Shown here piece after piece: positions 6,901 through 16,016 of a DNA stretch of 29,119 nucleotides. The notes under the pieces were generated by a model that was not told the DNA's origin, did not search any database, and saw only the letters and a program-made list of their open reading frames with translations. Both the position numbers and the translations under genes were made by a program. Every line of letters begins with the position of its first letter. The stretch's first letter is position 1. The stretch comes from an uncultured Prevotella sp. (GTDB lineage: Bacteria > Bacteroidota > Bacteroidia > Bacteroidales > Bacteroidaceae): assembly GCA_937901345.1 (NCBI GenBank), contig CALCHM010000131.1:1-29119 (forward strand). The letters are read 5' to 3'.

Positions 6901-7786
6901 GCCCAACCACAAGGCGGGATTTGTCAACATCGTTGGTAATCCCAACGTAGGCAAAAGCACATTGATGAACCTCCTCATGGGTGAGCGCATTTCTATCGCA
7001 ACCTTCAAAGCGCAGACTACGCGCCACCGCATCATGGGTATCATCAATTCGGACGATGCACAGATTGTCTTCTCCGACACTCCGGGAGTTTTGAAACCCA
7101 ACTACAAACTCCAGGAATCCATGCTCGCCTTCTCTGAGTCTGCCCTTCAGGATGCCGATGTGTTGCTCTACGTAACAGACGTCATTGAGCAACCCGACAA
7201 GAACATAGAATTTCTTGAAAAGGTACAGAAACTCAACGTCCCCATTCTGTTGCTCATCAACAAGATCGACCTTTCCGACCAACAAAAGTTGGAAGCGCTC
7301 GTTACCGAATGGAAGAAGTTCCTCCCCACAGCAGAAATCTTCCCCATTTCGGCTCAGGCAAAGTTCAACGTTGACAACGTACTCAAGCGCATCAAGGAAT
7401 TAATCCCCCTTTCACCTCCTTATTTTGAGAAGGACCAGTGGACGGATAAACCCGCACGTTTCTTCGTAACAGAAATCATTCGCGAAAAAATCCTCCTTTA
7501 TTACGATAAAGAAATCCCCTACTCCGTTGAAGTTGTCGTTGAGCAATTCAAGGAAAGCGACAAGAGTATCCACATCAACGCAATCATCTACGTTGAACGT
7601 GACTCACAGAAGGGCATTATCATCGGACACAAGGGAGTTGCGCTGAAAAAAGTCAGCACTGAAGCACGCAAGACTCTTGAGAAATTCTTTCAAAAGAGCA
7701 TCTACCTCGAAGTCTTCGTTAAGGTTGACAAGGATTGGCGAAACTCAGCAAAGCGCTTAGAGAGCTACGGTTATTCACACGAATAA
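6887..7786 (+). CDS. era: Ribosome-assembly GTPase Era
   Basis: Era is a GTPase that binds the 3' end of 16S rRNA and acts in 30S maturation. The G1 loop is GNPNVGKST, the switch regions include the TTRHRI and DTPGVLKP motifs, and the G4 motif is NKID. The C-terminal KH domain contains the RNA-binding loop IIIGHKGVALKK. Two adjacent ATG codons at 6887 and 6890 are the likely starts, giving 298-299 residues, a normal length. A GTG at 6863 in the same frame would add eight residues with no similarity to the family. Either ATG overlaps the end of fabH by 11-14 bp, which suggests translational coupling. Confidence 0.95.
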   Translation: MMESKPNHKAGFVNIVGNPNVGKSTLMNLLMGERISIATFKAQTTRHRIMGIINSDDAQIVFSDTPGVLKPNYKLQESMLAFSESALQDADVLLYVTDVIEQPDKNIEFLEKVQKLNVPILLLINKIDLSDQQKLEALVTEWKKFLPTAEIFPISAQAKFNVDNVLKRIKELIPLSPPYFEKDQWTDKPARFFVTEIIREKILLYYDKEIPYSVEVVVEQFKESDKSIHINAIIYVERDSQKGIIIGHKGVALKKVSTEARKTLEKFFQKSIYLEVFVKVDKDWRNSAKRLESYGYSHE

Positions 7787-7843
7787 TATAGAATGGTCTA
7801 CTAGCGCACTTCACCCTATTAACATTAAATATTACACTAATAT

Positions 7844-9160
7844 ATGGCATTAGTTGCAATCGTAGGCCGCCCCAACGTTGGCAAATCTACACTCTTCAAC
7901 CGCCTCACAGGCACGCGCTCTGCAATCGTTTCAGACGAAGCAGGCACCACGCGTGACCGACAATACGGCAAGGTGGAATGGTGTCAGCGCGAGTTCTCTA
8001 TCGTTGACACAGGCGGATGGGTCGTAAATAGCGACGACATCTTTGAAGAAGAAATCCGCAAGCAAGTAAAACTTGCCACTGAAGAAGCCGACCTCATCCT
8101 CTTCGTTGTTGACATCAAGAATGGTGTTACCGATTTGGACGAACAAGTGGCGGGTATTTTAAGAAGAACAAAGAACCTCCCCATTATCCTCTGCACCAAT
8201 AAGACTGACAGTAATGAAGACCGCTACGCTTCGGCAGAATTCTATTCGCTCGGTCTTGGCGATCCCTTCTGCGTCAGCGCAGCAACTGGGTCTGGAACTG
8301 GGGATTTGTTAGACCAAATCGTAGAAAAATTAGGCGCAGAACAAACCACAGACGAAGGTGAAGACAACATCCCTCGCTTTGCAATCGTTGGTCGTCCTAA
8401 TGCTGGCAAGTCAAGTTTGATTAACGCTTTCATCGGTGAAGACCGCCACATCGTTACCGACATCGCTGGCACAACACGCGACTCCATCCTTACTCGCTAT
8501 GACAAGTTTGGTTTCGACTTCTATCTCGTTGACACTGCAGGTATCCGTAAGAAAAACAAGGTGACTGAAGACTTGGAGTTCTACTCTGTAATGCGCTCGA
8601 TCCGTGCAATCGAAAACTCCGATGTCTGCATCCTTCTCATTGATGCAACGCGCGGAATTGAGAGTCAGGATATGAACATCTTCCAGCTCATCCAGCGTAA
8701 CAACAAGAGTTTGGTAGTGGTTGTAAACAAGTGGGACACAGTTGAAGATAAGTCACAAACTGTTATCTCAACCTTTGAAAATGCCATCCGCGAACGCATG
8801 GCGCCTTTCAAGGACTTCCCCATCATCTTCGGTTCGGCGCTCACCAAGCAGCGCATCTTCAAAGTGCTTGAAACGGCAAAGGAAGTTTATCTCAACCGCA
8901 CACGCCGTATCACTACGCACAAACTTAACGAGGAAATGCTTCCCCTCATCGAAGCCTATCCTCCCCCATCAATCAAGGGTAAGTACATTAAGATTAAATA
9001 CTGCGCACAGTTGCCCAACACACAGATTCCTTCTTTCGTGTTCTACTGCAACCTACCTCAGTATGTAAAGGAACCCTACAAGCGCTTCCTTGAAAACAAG
9101 ATTCGCGAAAAGTGGGATTTCAATGGTACACCCATAAATATCTTCATTCGTCAGAAATAA
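7844..9160 (+). CDS. der: Double-GTPase ribosome-assembly factor Der (EngA)
   Basis: This 438-residue protein has two consecutive GTPase domains and a C-terminal KH-like domain, the hallmark of Der/EngA, which is needed for 50S subunit maturation. The first G1 loop is GRPNVGKST near the N-terminus and the second is GRPNAGKSS near residue 185. Both domains keep DTGG/DTAG (G3) and NKTD/NKWD (G4). Length is typical. It starts 57 bp after era on the same strand in an AT-rich spacer with no clear promoter, so it is probably in the same transcript. The stop is followed after 3 bp by the lipoprotein gene. Confidence 0.96.
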   Translation: MALVAIVGRPNVGKSTLFNRLTGTRSAIVSDEAGTTRDRQYGKVEWCQREFSIVDTGGWVVNSDDIFEEEIRKQVKLATEEADLILFVVDIKNGVTDLDEQVAGILRRTKNLPIILCTNKTDSNEDRYASAEFYSLGLGDPFCVSAATGSGTGDLLDQIVEKLGAEQTTDEGEDNIPRFAIVGRPNAGKSSLINAFIGEDRHIVTDIAGTTRDSILTRYDKFGFDFYLVDTAGIRKKNKVTEDLEFYSVMRSIRAIENSDVCILLIDATRGIESQDMNIFQLIQRNNKSLVVVVNKWDTVEDKSQTVISTFENAIRERMAPFKDFPIIFGSALTKQRIFKVLETAKEVYLNRTRRITTHKLNEEMLPLIEAYPPPSIKGKYIKIKYCAQLPNTQIPSFVFYCNLPQYVKEPYKRFLENKIREKWDFNGTPINIFIRQK

Positions 9161-9163
9161 TCT

Positions 9164-9613
9164 ATGAACGACCAGAAGACGTTTCACATGATGAAGCAGA
9201 CGTATACCTATCTCATCGCAGCGCTGGGTATAGGTCTGCTTCTACTTTTTTCCGCATGTAGGAAAGAAGAAAACCATCCAAGTTCGGTTGAAGATGGTCC
9301 AACAAAAGATGAGATTGCACACATCTATTCACACTATACCAACCGACAATTCAGTGAGTATGTCAACCACATCGCCTCTTGCAAAGGGAAACCACGCTTC
9401 TATCGCGAGCAACTCATCAATCTCTACAAGCAGCAATTCGTTGACCAAGAAGAACAATTTGGCGTTATTGACTCCATTCACATCGAACGCATTGTAAAAA
9501 GTGACGACAACAAGCACGCACAAGTTTACATTCGCCACTTTTATAGCAAGGTACCCTCCGAGGAAGTGCTGCTACAGATGTGTTATACCTCAGATGGTTG
9601 GAAAATTAAGTAG
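9164..9613 (+). CDS. Small predicted lipoprotein, possibly NTF2-like fold
   Basis: This 149-residue protein has a lipoprotein signal: a hydrophobic helix (YLIAALGIGLLLLF) ending in a lipobox LFSAC with the lipidated cysteine at residue 32. The mature part of about 117 residues resembles small NTF2/SnoaL or DUF4878-like domains, with a helix pair (YTNRQFSEYVNHI, YREQLINLYKQQF) followed by beta-strands ending in YTSDGWKIK. No catalytic motif is visible and the function is unknown. The first ATG is 3 bp after the der stop. Starts at 9188 or 9191 (MMKQTYTYL) give a more typical positively charged signal-peptide N-region and may be the true ones. Confidence 0.75.
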   Translation: MNDQKTFHMMKQTYTYLIAALGIGLLLLFSACRKEENHPSSVEDGPTKDEIAHIYSHYTNRQFSEYVNHIASCKGKPRFYREQLINLYKQQFVDQEEQFGVIDSIHIERIVKSDDNKHAQVYIRHFYSKVPSEEVLLQMCYTSDGWKIK

Positions 9614-10026
9614 GTTCACACTGCAGTATGTTGGCACCCCACTCTGTTTCCAATTGAGTCTATATAAATCTGAACAGGGAGAAAGCTAAGTCGGATTCAC
9701 GCATTGACATCTGCAAAGATGCCTATGCATTTTGTACGATCCATCTTAGTATTTTACATAATGGTTATTGTAAAATAAGCAGCACGTTCAATGCGCATAG
9801 ACAGATTACGAAACGTGATGGCGTCGTGCAGAGCGCATAGACAGATTACGAAATGGGATGGCGTCTCGCTAGTTCGCACGGACAGATTACGAAATGGGAT
9901 GGCGCTACGCAGTGTTGTATGGAGTAAAGAATTTTAAATCGGAACACATTATTGCGTCATTAACGAGACGAATATCCCTATTTGGATCCACCGCGATAGC
10001 ATCTCGATAGATTTAGAAATAAGCAT
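9614..10026. other. Intergenic region between convergent genes; no gene seen
   Basis: This stretch separates the plus-strand lipoprotein gene from the minus-strand valS gene. It contains a hairpin (TATTTTACA 9750-9758 paired with TGTAAAATA 9769-9777), the short palindrome ATGCGCAT at 9791-9798 and repeat array B. No open reading frame with protein-like character, tRNA or recognisable RNA gene is seen. Confidence 0.6.
9794..9905. repeat. Tandem repeat array B, 40-41 bp period
   Basis: The core ACAGATTACGAAA, followed by a G-rich GATGGCG stretch, occurs at 9801, 9841 and 9882, with periods of 40 and 41 bp. The units are about 80% identical, with the variable part between GGCG and the next GCAY(A/G)GACAG. 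The sequence is unrelated to arrays A and C, but the unit length is nearly the same. Confidence 0.85.
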
Positions 10027-10059
10027 GACCCCCAAAGTTCGATGGAACTTTGGGGGTCA
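10026..10059. terminator. Bidirectional rho-independent terminator
   Basis: A perfect 14-bp stem, GACCCCCAAAGTTC (10027-10040) with its complement at 10045-10058, encloses the 4-base loop GATG; one more T-A pair closes it. On the plus strand a short T-run (CTTTTC) follows. On the minus strand the downstream sequence is T-rich but less regular. It sits between convergent transcripts and can end both the der-lipoprotein transcript and the valS transcript. Confidence 0.88.
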
Positions 10060-10101
10060 CTTTTCATAGTTTTCAAATCGTAAACGAATCAAACCTGTCT
10101 C

Positions 10102-12729
10102 TTATAACTTAAACTGTTGCTTGAGCGCTTCAATCTTAGTTTCAGCGTCAGCCTTCTTTTTGCGTTCAAGTTCTACAACAGCAGCAGGAGCGCTACTTAC
10201 GAAACGTTCATTTTCAAGTTTCTTATTTACACCCATGAGGAAACCTTCGAGGCGCTTGATTTCTGCAAGTGCCTTTTCCTTTTCAGCCTCATTGTCAACG
10301 AGGTCACCAAGGAGGAGCGCATAGCGTGTTGTTTCTACCATGAATGCAACTGCACCTTCTGCAGCATCTGATGCAGCGTCTTCAATTGTTGCGGCAGCCA
10401 ACTTTTCAATCAGAGGTTTGAGCGTTGCAACAGGACATGAGGGAGTTGCAAGCACCTTCACCTCTTGACGGGGCGAGATGTTCTTGCTGTTGCGCACAGC
10501 ACGAATATTTGCTATGATGTTCTTCGCATGATTCATAGCAGCAAGCAACGCTTCATCACCTTCCTGAGGTGCAGGAATCGTCATAGGACTCACCATGATG
10601 CTTTCACCTTCCTTGCGTTCTGCGAGGTGTTGCCACAACTCTTCGGTGATGAAAGGCATGAAGGGATGGAGCAAGTGGAGCAAGTGATCGAAGAAGGCAA
10701 GCGCTGTTGTGTAAGTCGCAGAGTCAATAGGACTACCATAAGCAGGCTTAATCATTTCAAGATATGACGCTGAGAAGTCATCCCAGAAAAGACTATACAC
10801 TTCGTGAAGCGCTTCAGAGAGGCGATACTTCTTGAAGAGATCGCTGATTTCAGCAGCGCTCTGACGGAGGCGTGCGGCAAACCAAAGGTTGGCTTCGTGA
10901 GAAGTTTGGGGAAGTTCGATGGTGCTATCTACATTCCAACTCTTGATAAGACGGAAGGCATTCCAAATCTTGTTGCAGAAGTTACGACCCTGTTCGCAAA
11001 GCGTGTCATCAAAGAGGATGTCGTTGCCTGCTGGTGCAGAGAACATCATACCCATGCGCACACCGTCGGCACCATATGTATCAATGAGATCGAGAGGGTC
11101 GGGAGAGTTACCAAGCGACTTCGACATCTTTCGACCCAACTTGTCACGCACAATACCTGTGAAATATACGTTACGGAAAGGCATATCGCCTGTGTATTCG
11201 TAACCCGCCATAATCATGCGTGCAACCCAGAAGAAGATGATATCTGGACCTGTTACGAGGTCGGCTGTGGGATAATAATACTTAATTTCTTCGTTTCCAG
11301 GATTGTTGATTCCCTTGAAGAGACTAATGGGCCAAAGCCATGAAGAGAACCATGTGTCGAGCGCATCTTCGTCTTGCTTGAGGTCAGCGAGTTGAAGGTC
11401 GGCATTGCCACTCTGAGTGCGTGCCAATTCAAGCGCCTTCTCTGCAGTTTCAGCGACTACAAATCCGCCAGTGGGAAGGTAGTAAGCAGGAATGCGGTGA
11501 CCCCACCAAAGTTGTCGAGAGATACACCAGTCCTTGATGTTTTCCAACCAGTGGCGATACGTATTCTTATACTTTGCAGGATAGAACTTGAGTTCATCGT
11601 TCATCACGGGAGGCAAAGCGAGATCTGCAAAGTGTTGCATCTTGAGGAACCACTGCATAGAAAGTTTGGGTTCGATAGCAACGCCAGTACGTTCAGAACA
11701 TCCCACCTTGTTGGTATAAGGTTCTACCTTTTCCATCAAACCTGCTTCCTGCAAGTCCTTCTCAATCTGGCGACGTACGTCAAAGCGATCCATGCCAACA
11801 TACATGCCTGCCGCTTCAGAGAGCGTACCGTTATCGTTGAAAATGTCGATGGAGGGAAGGTTATACTTTTCGCCAAGCATATAGTCGTTAACGTCGTGAG
11901 CGGGAGTAACCTTCAGACATCCAGTACCAAACTCCACGTCAACATACTCGTCTTCGATAACGGGAATGCTGCGACCGACAATAGGAACAATTACACGCTT
12001 ACCCTTGAGCCACTCATTTTTGGGGTCGTTGGGATTGATACACATGGCTGTGTCGCCCATGATTGTTTCAGGACGTGTTGTTGCTACTACAGCGTAGCGA
12101 CCTTCAGCATCACCTTCAACTTTATAACGGAGGTAATAGAGTTTTGAGTTTTCTTCCTTATAAACAACTTCTTCATCAGAAAGCGCTGTCTGCGCAGCGG
12201 GGTCCCAGTTCACCATGCGTACTCCACGGTAAATCAATCCCTTGTTATAAAGGTCAACAAACACCTTGATGACACTTTCTGAACGTTCGTCGTCCATCGT
12301 GAAAGCTGTGCGGTCCCAGTCACATGAAGCACCTACGCGGCGCAACTGCTTGAGGATAATGCCACCATGTTCTTCAGTCCATTCCCATGCGTGCTTCAAG
12401 AATTCTTCGCGTGTGAGGTCCGTCTTTTTAATGCCACGTTCTGCAAGGCGGTTTACAACCTTCGCTTCAGTTGCAATAGAAGCATGGTCTGTGCCAGGAA
12501 CCCAACATGCATTCTTACCTTCCATACGTGCACGGCGCACGAGGATATCTTGAATAGTATTGTTGAGCATGTGACCCATGTGGAGGACCCCTGTTACGTT
12601 AGGAGGAGGAATCACCACCGTGTAGGCTTCGCGACCATCGGGTTTTGAACTGAAAAGTTTATTGTCTAACCAATATTGGTACCATTTACCTTCAACGGCA
12701 TCAGGACTATATTTTGTAGCTAATTCCAT
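10102..12729 (-). CDS. valS: Valyl-tRNA synthetase
   Basis: This 875-residue class I aminoacyl-tRNA synthetase attaches valine to tRNA-Val. The HIGH motif is H50-M-G-H53 in PPPNVTGVLHMGHM and the KMSKS motif is at 534-538 (GRKMSKSLGNS). The editing domain lies between them, with the TTRPETIMGD segment at 217-226 and the GTG-KVTPAHD segment at 268-279. The DALDTWFSSWLWP stretch near 455-467 is typical of ValRS. The C-terminal 70 residues are a charged coiled coil (EKEKALAEIKRLEGFL...), the tRNA-binding arm of bacterial ValRS. Length is normal. It follows lysA by 9 bp and is the last gene of the minus-strand run, ending before a strong terminator. Confidence 0.98.
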   Translation of the reverse strand: MELATKYSPDAVEGKWYQYWLDNKLFSSKPDGREAYTVVIPPPNVTGVLHMGHMLNNTIQDILVRRARMEGKNACWVPGTDHASIATEAKVVNRLAERGIKKTDLTREEFLKHAWEWTEEHGGIILKQLRRVGASCDWDRTAFTMDDERSESVIKVFVDLYNKGLIYRGVRMVNWDPAAQTALSDEEVVYKEENSKLYYLRYKVEGDAEGRYAVVATTRPETIMGDTAMCINPNDPKNEWLKGKRVIVPIVGRSIPVIEDEYVDVEFGTGCLKVTPAHDVNDYMLGEKYNLPSIDIFNDNGTLSEAAGMYVGMDRFDVRRQIEKDLQEAGLMEKVEPYTNKVGCSERTGVAIEPKLSMQWFLKMQHFADLALPPVMNDELKFYPAKYKNTYRHWLENIKDWCISRQLWWGHRIPAYYLPTGGFVVAETAEKALELARTQSGNADLQLADLKQDEDALDTWFSSWLWPISLFKGINNPGNEEIKYYYPTADLVTGPDIIFFWVARMIMAGYEYTGDMPFRNVYFTGIVRDKLGRKMSKSLGNSPDPLDLIDTYGADGVRMGMMFSAPAGNDILFDDTLCEQGRNFCNKIWNAFRLIKSWNVDSTIELPQTSHEANLWFAARLRQSAAEISDLFKKYRLSEALHEVYSLFWDDFSASYLEMIKPAYGSPIDSATYTTALAFFDHLLHLLHPFMPFITEELWQHLAERKEGESIMVSPMTIPAPQEGDEALLAAMNHAKNIIANIRAVRNSKNISPRQEVKVLATPSCPVATLKPLIEKLAAATIEDAASDAAEGAVAFMVETTRYALLLGDLVDNEAEKEKALAEIKRLEGFLMGVNKKLENERFVSSAPAAVVELERKKKADAETKIEALKQQFKL

Positions 12730-12738
12730 GAGTTATGA

Positions 12739-13929
12739 TTATTTATTAAGTATTTGTTCTGTTGTAAAAGTTTGAGGGAGTGTGCGACAATTGTAAGTAG
12801 AAGCCATAACCTCACCATAAGCACCTGCAGAGCGGAAAACGATAACATCACCACGTTGCGACGAAGGTAATGCATAATCTTTAGCAAACACATCGCTGCT
12901 TTCGCAAATGGGACCAACAATGTCGTAGTGCGCAAATGAAGCACCCTCTGCCGTAATGTTTTCGGTATAATGAACGCTTCCGTACATCGCGGGACGAATC
13001 AACTCAGTAAATCCAGCATCCACAATGAGGAAATTCTTTGTATGTCCTTGCTTCAGGTAAAGCACAGAAGACACCAACGCACCACATTGTGCAACAATAC
13101 TTCGACCGAGTTCAAAATGCACTTGTTGACCATTGCGAACCTCCAAATTATCTTTAAACACCTGGAAGTAATCCGTAAAGTTTGTGATGGGATGTAGGTC
13201 AGGATTGTCGTAATCCACTCCGAGTCCACCACCCACATTGATACTTTGCGTATGGATTCCTTCAGCTTCTAATTGCAATTGGATGTCGTTAATACGCGCA
13301 CACAATTCTTCGTAAACCGAAAGGTCAAGTATCTGTGAACCGATATGGAAATGTAAACCAACATACTCTACGTTCTCCAACTCTTGAGAGAAGCGTATTG
13401 CAGGGATCACGTCTTCCATTGCCAATCCAAACTTATTTTCGTGAAGTCCTGTTGTAATTTTCTCATGGGTATGAGCATCAACATTAGGATTCACTCGAAA
13501 AGCCAAACGTGCTTTTACATGAAGTTGCTTTGCGAGTTCGTTAATCACCTCCATCTCGGGCAAACTCTCAACGTTGAAACAACTGATGCCAGCTTGGAGC
13601 GCTAATAGAATTTCTCTATCACTCTTTCCCACCCCAGCAAAAACTATGCCATCGGGGGAAAATCCTACATCCAAAGCACGCTTAACTTCACCACCACTCA
13701 CACAGTCAACACCTAGACCCGCCTGTTTAATCAACTCAAGGAGTAAAGGATTTGCATTCGCCTTAATGGCGTAATGCACGTGGAAATGTGGTGTAGTTAT
13801 CAGTTCTTCTTTAATGCGTTCAAGAGTTTGGCAAAGCAATTGGGTATTGTAATAATAGAAGGGACCAACTTCTCGCTCCACTTTTTGAAGCAACTGAGGA
13901 GTTACACCTTCGTAAAAATTGAATGCCAT
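12739..13929 (-). CDS. lysA: Diaminopimelate decarboxylase
   Basis: This 396-residue PLP-dependent alanine-racemase-fold enzyme removes CO2 from meso-diaminopimelate to give L-lysine. The PLP lysine is K56 in HYAIKANAN. The glycine-rich phosphate loop (NVGGGLGVDYDNP) and the C-terminal CESSDVFAKD, which supplies the active-site cysteine from the partner subunit, are present. Length is near the family norm. The gene lies directly downstream of lysC with a 49-bp spacer carrying a hairpin, so the first and last steps of the aspartate-to-lysine route are encoded side by side. Related carboxynorspermidine decarboxylases share the fold, but the lysC context favours LysA. Confidence 0.94.
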   Translation of the reverse strand: MAFNFYEGVTPQLLQKVEREVGPFYYYNTQLLCQTLERIKEELITTPHFHVHYAIKANANPLLLELIKQAGLGVDCVSGGEVKRALDVGFSPDGIVFAGVGKSDREILLALQAGISCFNVESLPEMEVINELAKQLHVKARLAFRVNPNVDAHTHEKITTGLHENKFGLAMEDVIPAIRFSQELENVEYVGLHFHIGSQILDLSVYEELCARINDIQLQLEAEGIHTQSINVGGGLGVDYDNPDLHPITNFTDYFQVFKDNLEVRNGQQVHFELGRSIVAQCGALVSSVLYLKQGHTKNFLIVDAGFTELIRPAMYGSVHYTENITAEGASFAHYDIVGPICESSDVFAKDYALPSSQRGDVIVFRSAGAYGEVMASTYNCRTLPQTFTTEQILNK

Positions 13930-13948
13930 AACTGTTATAGGTATTGAA

Positions 13949-13974
13949 GTGTGAGATCAACAAAGACCTCACAC
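13949..13974 (-). terminator. Hairpin in the lysC-lysA spacer
   Basis: GTGTGAGATC (13949-13958) pairs with GACCTCACAC (13965-13974) with one mismatch that becomes a G-U pair in RNA, leaving a 6-base loop. On the minus strand it follows the lysC stop and is followed by TTCAATACC, a poor T-run. It may be a weak attenuator or an mRNA-stabilising end. Confidence 0.45.
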
Positions 13975-13978
13975 CAAA

Positions 13979-15292
13979 CTAAAACAACGTCTTACTTAAT
14001 GCTTTCAAAGCCTTTTGCTTGTCTTCACCCTTAATCAAGAATGAGATATTATGCTCTGAACCGCCGTAAGAAATCATACGTACAGGAATGTCTGCAAGCG
14101 CATTTGTAACCTTTGCTTCGAAGCCTACGTTATTCCATTGCAAGTCGCCAACCACGCAGATGATACACATGTCTTCATCAACCTCAACAGTGCCATACTT
14201 CTTCAATTCCTCAACGATGGGATAAATACGACTATTGTTATCGATAGAAAGACTCACACCAACTTCAGAAGTTGTCACCATATCAATGCTGGTCTTATAC
14301 GTTTCAAAAATTTCAAACACCTTGCGGAGGAAACCTGTCGCTAAGAGCATGCGACTACTTACAATCTTGATTGCTGTAATGTTGTCTTTAGCAGCAATCG
14401 CCTTGATTTGCCCAAACTGCATTTCGTTGTTGATGAGTGTACCAGGAGCCTTCGGATCCATAGTGTTCAACAAACGAACGGGAACGCCAGCAAAACGTGC
14501 GGGTTGCACACAAGTGGGGTGAAGAATTTTAGCACCAAAGTATGCCAACTCTGCGGCTTCGTCAAAATGAAGTTGACGAACGGGTTGAGTATTGTCAACG
14601 ATACGAGGGTCATTGTTATGCATGCCATCGATATCCGTCCAAATCTGAATTTCGTCAGCTCCAAGCACAGCACCGATCAAACTCGCAGTATAGTCAGAAC
14701 CACCACGCTGCAGATTATCAATCTTGCCTTCATTATCACGACAAATAAAACCTTGAGTAATGTAAAGATCATAATCAGGGTTTTCCTTTAGAATAGCTTT
14801 GAGGTTTTCCTCAATATACTTCATGTCGGGTTCGCTATTCTTGTCTGTCTTCATATAGTCAAGCGCAGGGAGCAATTTCACCTTAACACCAATCTCCTTA
14901 AGATAATTGGTCACCATGTTGGTAGACATCATTTCACCTTGAGCGAGAATTGTCTTTTCTGTTGTATCCGTAAAATCGGTACCAGAGAAAGAGTGCAAGT
15001 ACATGAATTCATCTTCAAGGAAATCTGAAGTCTTTGCCAACCATTCCTGATTTGCATACAGTTCCTTAATGTGTTCCATATACTTTGTGCGCAACTTATT
15101 TATCACGTTGTTGGCTGCTTCCTTATTTCCTTTCTTAAGGTAATCAGCAATTTCTACCAAAGTATTCGTAGTGCCAGACATTGCTGAAAGCACCACAATT
15201 TTCTGTTGCTTATCTTCTGTGATGAGTTGAGAAACTTCCTTCATTCGTGAAGGAGTACCTACTGAAGTACCACCAAATTTGAGAACTTTCAT
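13979..15292 (-). CDS. lysC: Aspartate kinase (monofunctional)
   Basis: This 437-residue enzyme phosphorylates L-aspartate, the first step to lysine, threonine, methionine and diaminopimelate. The N-terminal KFGGTSVGTPSRM (5-17) is the nucleotide-binding signature. RGGSDYTASLIGAVLGADEIQIWTD near 195-220 is the aspartate/ATP site. The C-terminal 140 residues hold two ACT domains, indicating feedback control by an end-product amino acid. There is no homoserine dehydrogenase domain, so this is not the bifunctional ThrA type. The gene lies upstream of lysA, and feedback by lysine is plausible but not proven. Confidence 0.95.
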   Translation of the reverse strand: MKVLKFGGTSVGTPSRMKEVSQLITEDKQQKIVVLSAMSGTTNTLVEIADYLKKGNKEAANNVINKLRTKYMEHIKELYANQEWLAKTSDFLEDEFMYLHSFSGTDFTDTTEKTILAQGEMMSTNMVTNYLKEIGVKVKLLPALDYMKTDKNSEPDMKYIEENLKAILKENPDYDLYITQGFICRDNEGKIDNLQRGGSDYTASLIGAVLGADEIQIWTDIDGMHNNDPRIVDNTQPVRQLHFDEAAELAYFGAKILHPTCVQPARFAGVPVRLLNTMDPKAPGTLINNEMQFGQIKAIAAKDNITAIKIVSSRMLLATGFLRKVFEIFETYKTSIDMVTTSEVGVSLSIDNNSRIYPIVEELKKYGTVEVDEDMCIICVVGDLQWNNVGFEAKVTNALADIPVRMISYGGSEHNISFLIKGEDKQKALKALSKTLF

Positions 15293-15314
15293 ATTAAATA
15301 TAATTTATGTGTTA

Positions 15315-15986
15315 CTATATAATTGTGGTGAGCGGAAGAATATTTCCGTGCTCACATTTATAAATCGCCGTTCCAGGGTAATCTGTTATAAGATTCAAAT
15401 TGTGTGTAATCATGACCACTGCTGTACCCTGTTTATTGATATCCTTAAGAATGGTCATAATCGTATCGCTTGTTTCCTTATCCAAATTACCCGTAGGTTC
15501 ATCCGCCAAGATAATTTTAGGGGAGTTCAGAAGCGCACGCGCAATCGCTACACGTTGCTGTTCGCCTCCAGAGAGTTCATGAGGATAGTTATTTGCTTTT
15601 TCAGAAATTTCCACTTGTTGGAGCACTTCTGCTATTCGTGGAGCACGAGCAATCTTTTCCCAATCCGTTACACGCAATACAAAATCTAAATTTTCATAAA
15701 CCGTATATTCGGAAAGTAGTTGAAAATCTTGAAAAACAATTCCAAGGTTCCTACGAAGTTCTGGAAATTGATACTGTTTTAGTTTTGACAAATCAAAATC
15801 TAGAATGGTTGTTTGATCGCCTTGAATTGGCAATTCCCCATAGAGTGACTTCAAAAGTGAACTCTTACCAGACCCGACTTTACCTACAATGTAAATAAAA
15901 TCATTTTCGACAACCGTAAAATTTACCTTCGTTAGAATTTCACGTTCTTCAATTTTTATTGTTGCGTTAACTAAGTTAATGAGCAT
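15315..15986 (-). CDS. FtsE-like ABC transporter ATP-binding protein
   Basis: This 223-residue ABC ATPase has all motifs: Walker A GKVGSGKS at 35-42, Q-loop VFQDFQLL near 84-91, signature LSGGEQQR at 138-145, Walker B IILADEP at 158-164 with the D-loop GNLD, and H195 of the H-loop. The sequence type (ADEPTGNLD, HELSGGEQQRVAIARAL) places it in the FtsE/LolD/MacB group. FtsE works with the membrane protein FtsX to control peptidoglycan hydrolases at the septum; LolD acts in lipoprotein export. No permease gene lies next to it, so the partner must be encoded elsewhere. FtsE is the best guess. The gene sits between the phosphopantetheinyl transferase and lysC genes with short spacers. Confidence 0.85.
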   Translation of the reverse strand: MLINLVNATIKIEEREILTKVNFTVVENDFIYIVGKVGSGKSSLLKSLYGELPIQGDQTTILDFDLSKLKQYQFPELRRNLGIVFQDFQLLSEYTVYENLDFVLRVTDWEKIARAPRIAEVLQQVEISEKANNYPHELSGGEQQRVAIARALLNSPKIILADEPTGNLDKETSDTIMTILKDINKQGTAVVMITHNLNLITDYPGTAIYKCEHGNILPLTTII

Positions 15987-16016
15987 GAATCTTTATATTT
16001 AGGTTGTAAGACGAAT

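Noticed and set aside
9614..10026. Possible tRNA or small RNA gene in the gap before the terminator.
   Set aside because: No T-loop or anticodon-arm pattern is seen; the GTTCGATGGAAC stretch belongs to the terminator stem.
11374..12147. A 257-codon plus-strand open frame antisense to valS, and a 179-codon one at 10804-11343.
   Set aside because: Both are mirror frames of the conserved valyl-tRNA synthetase; their proteins show no recognisable family.
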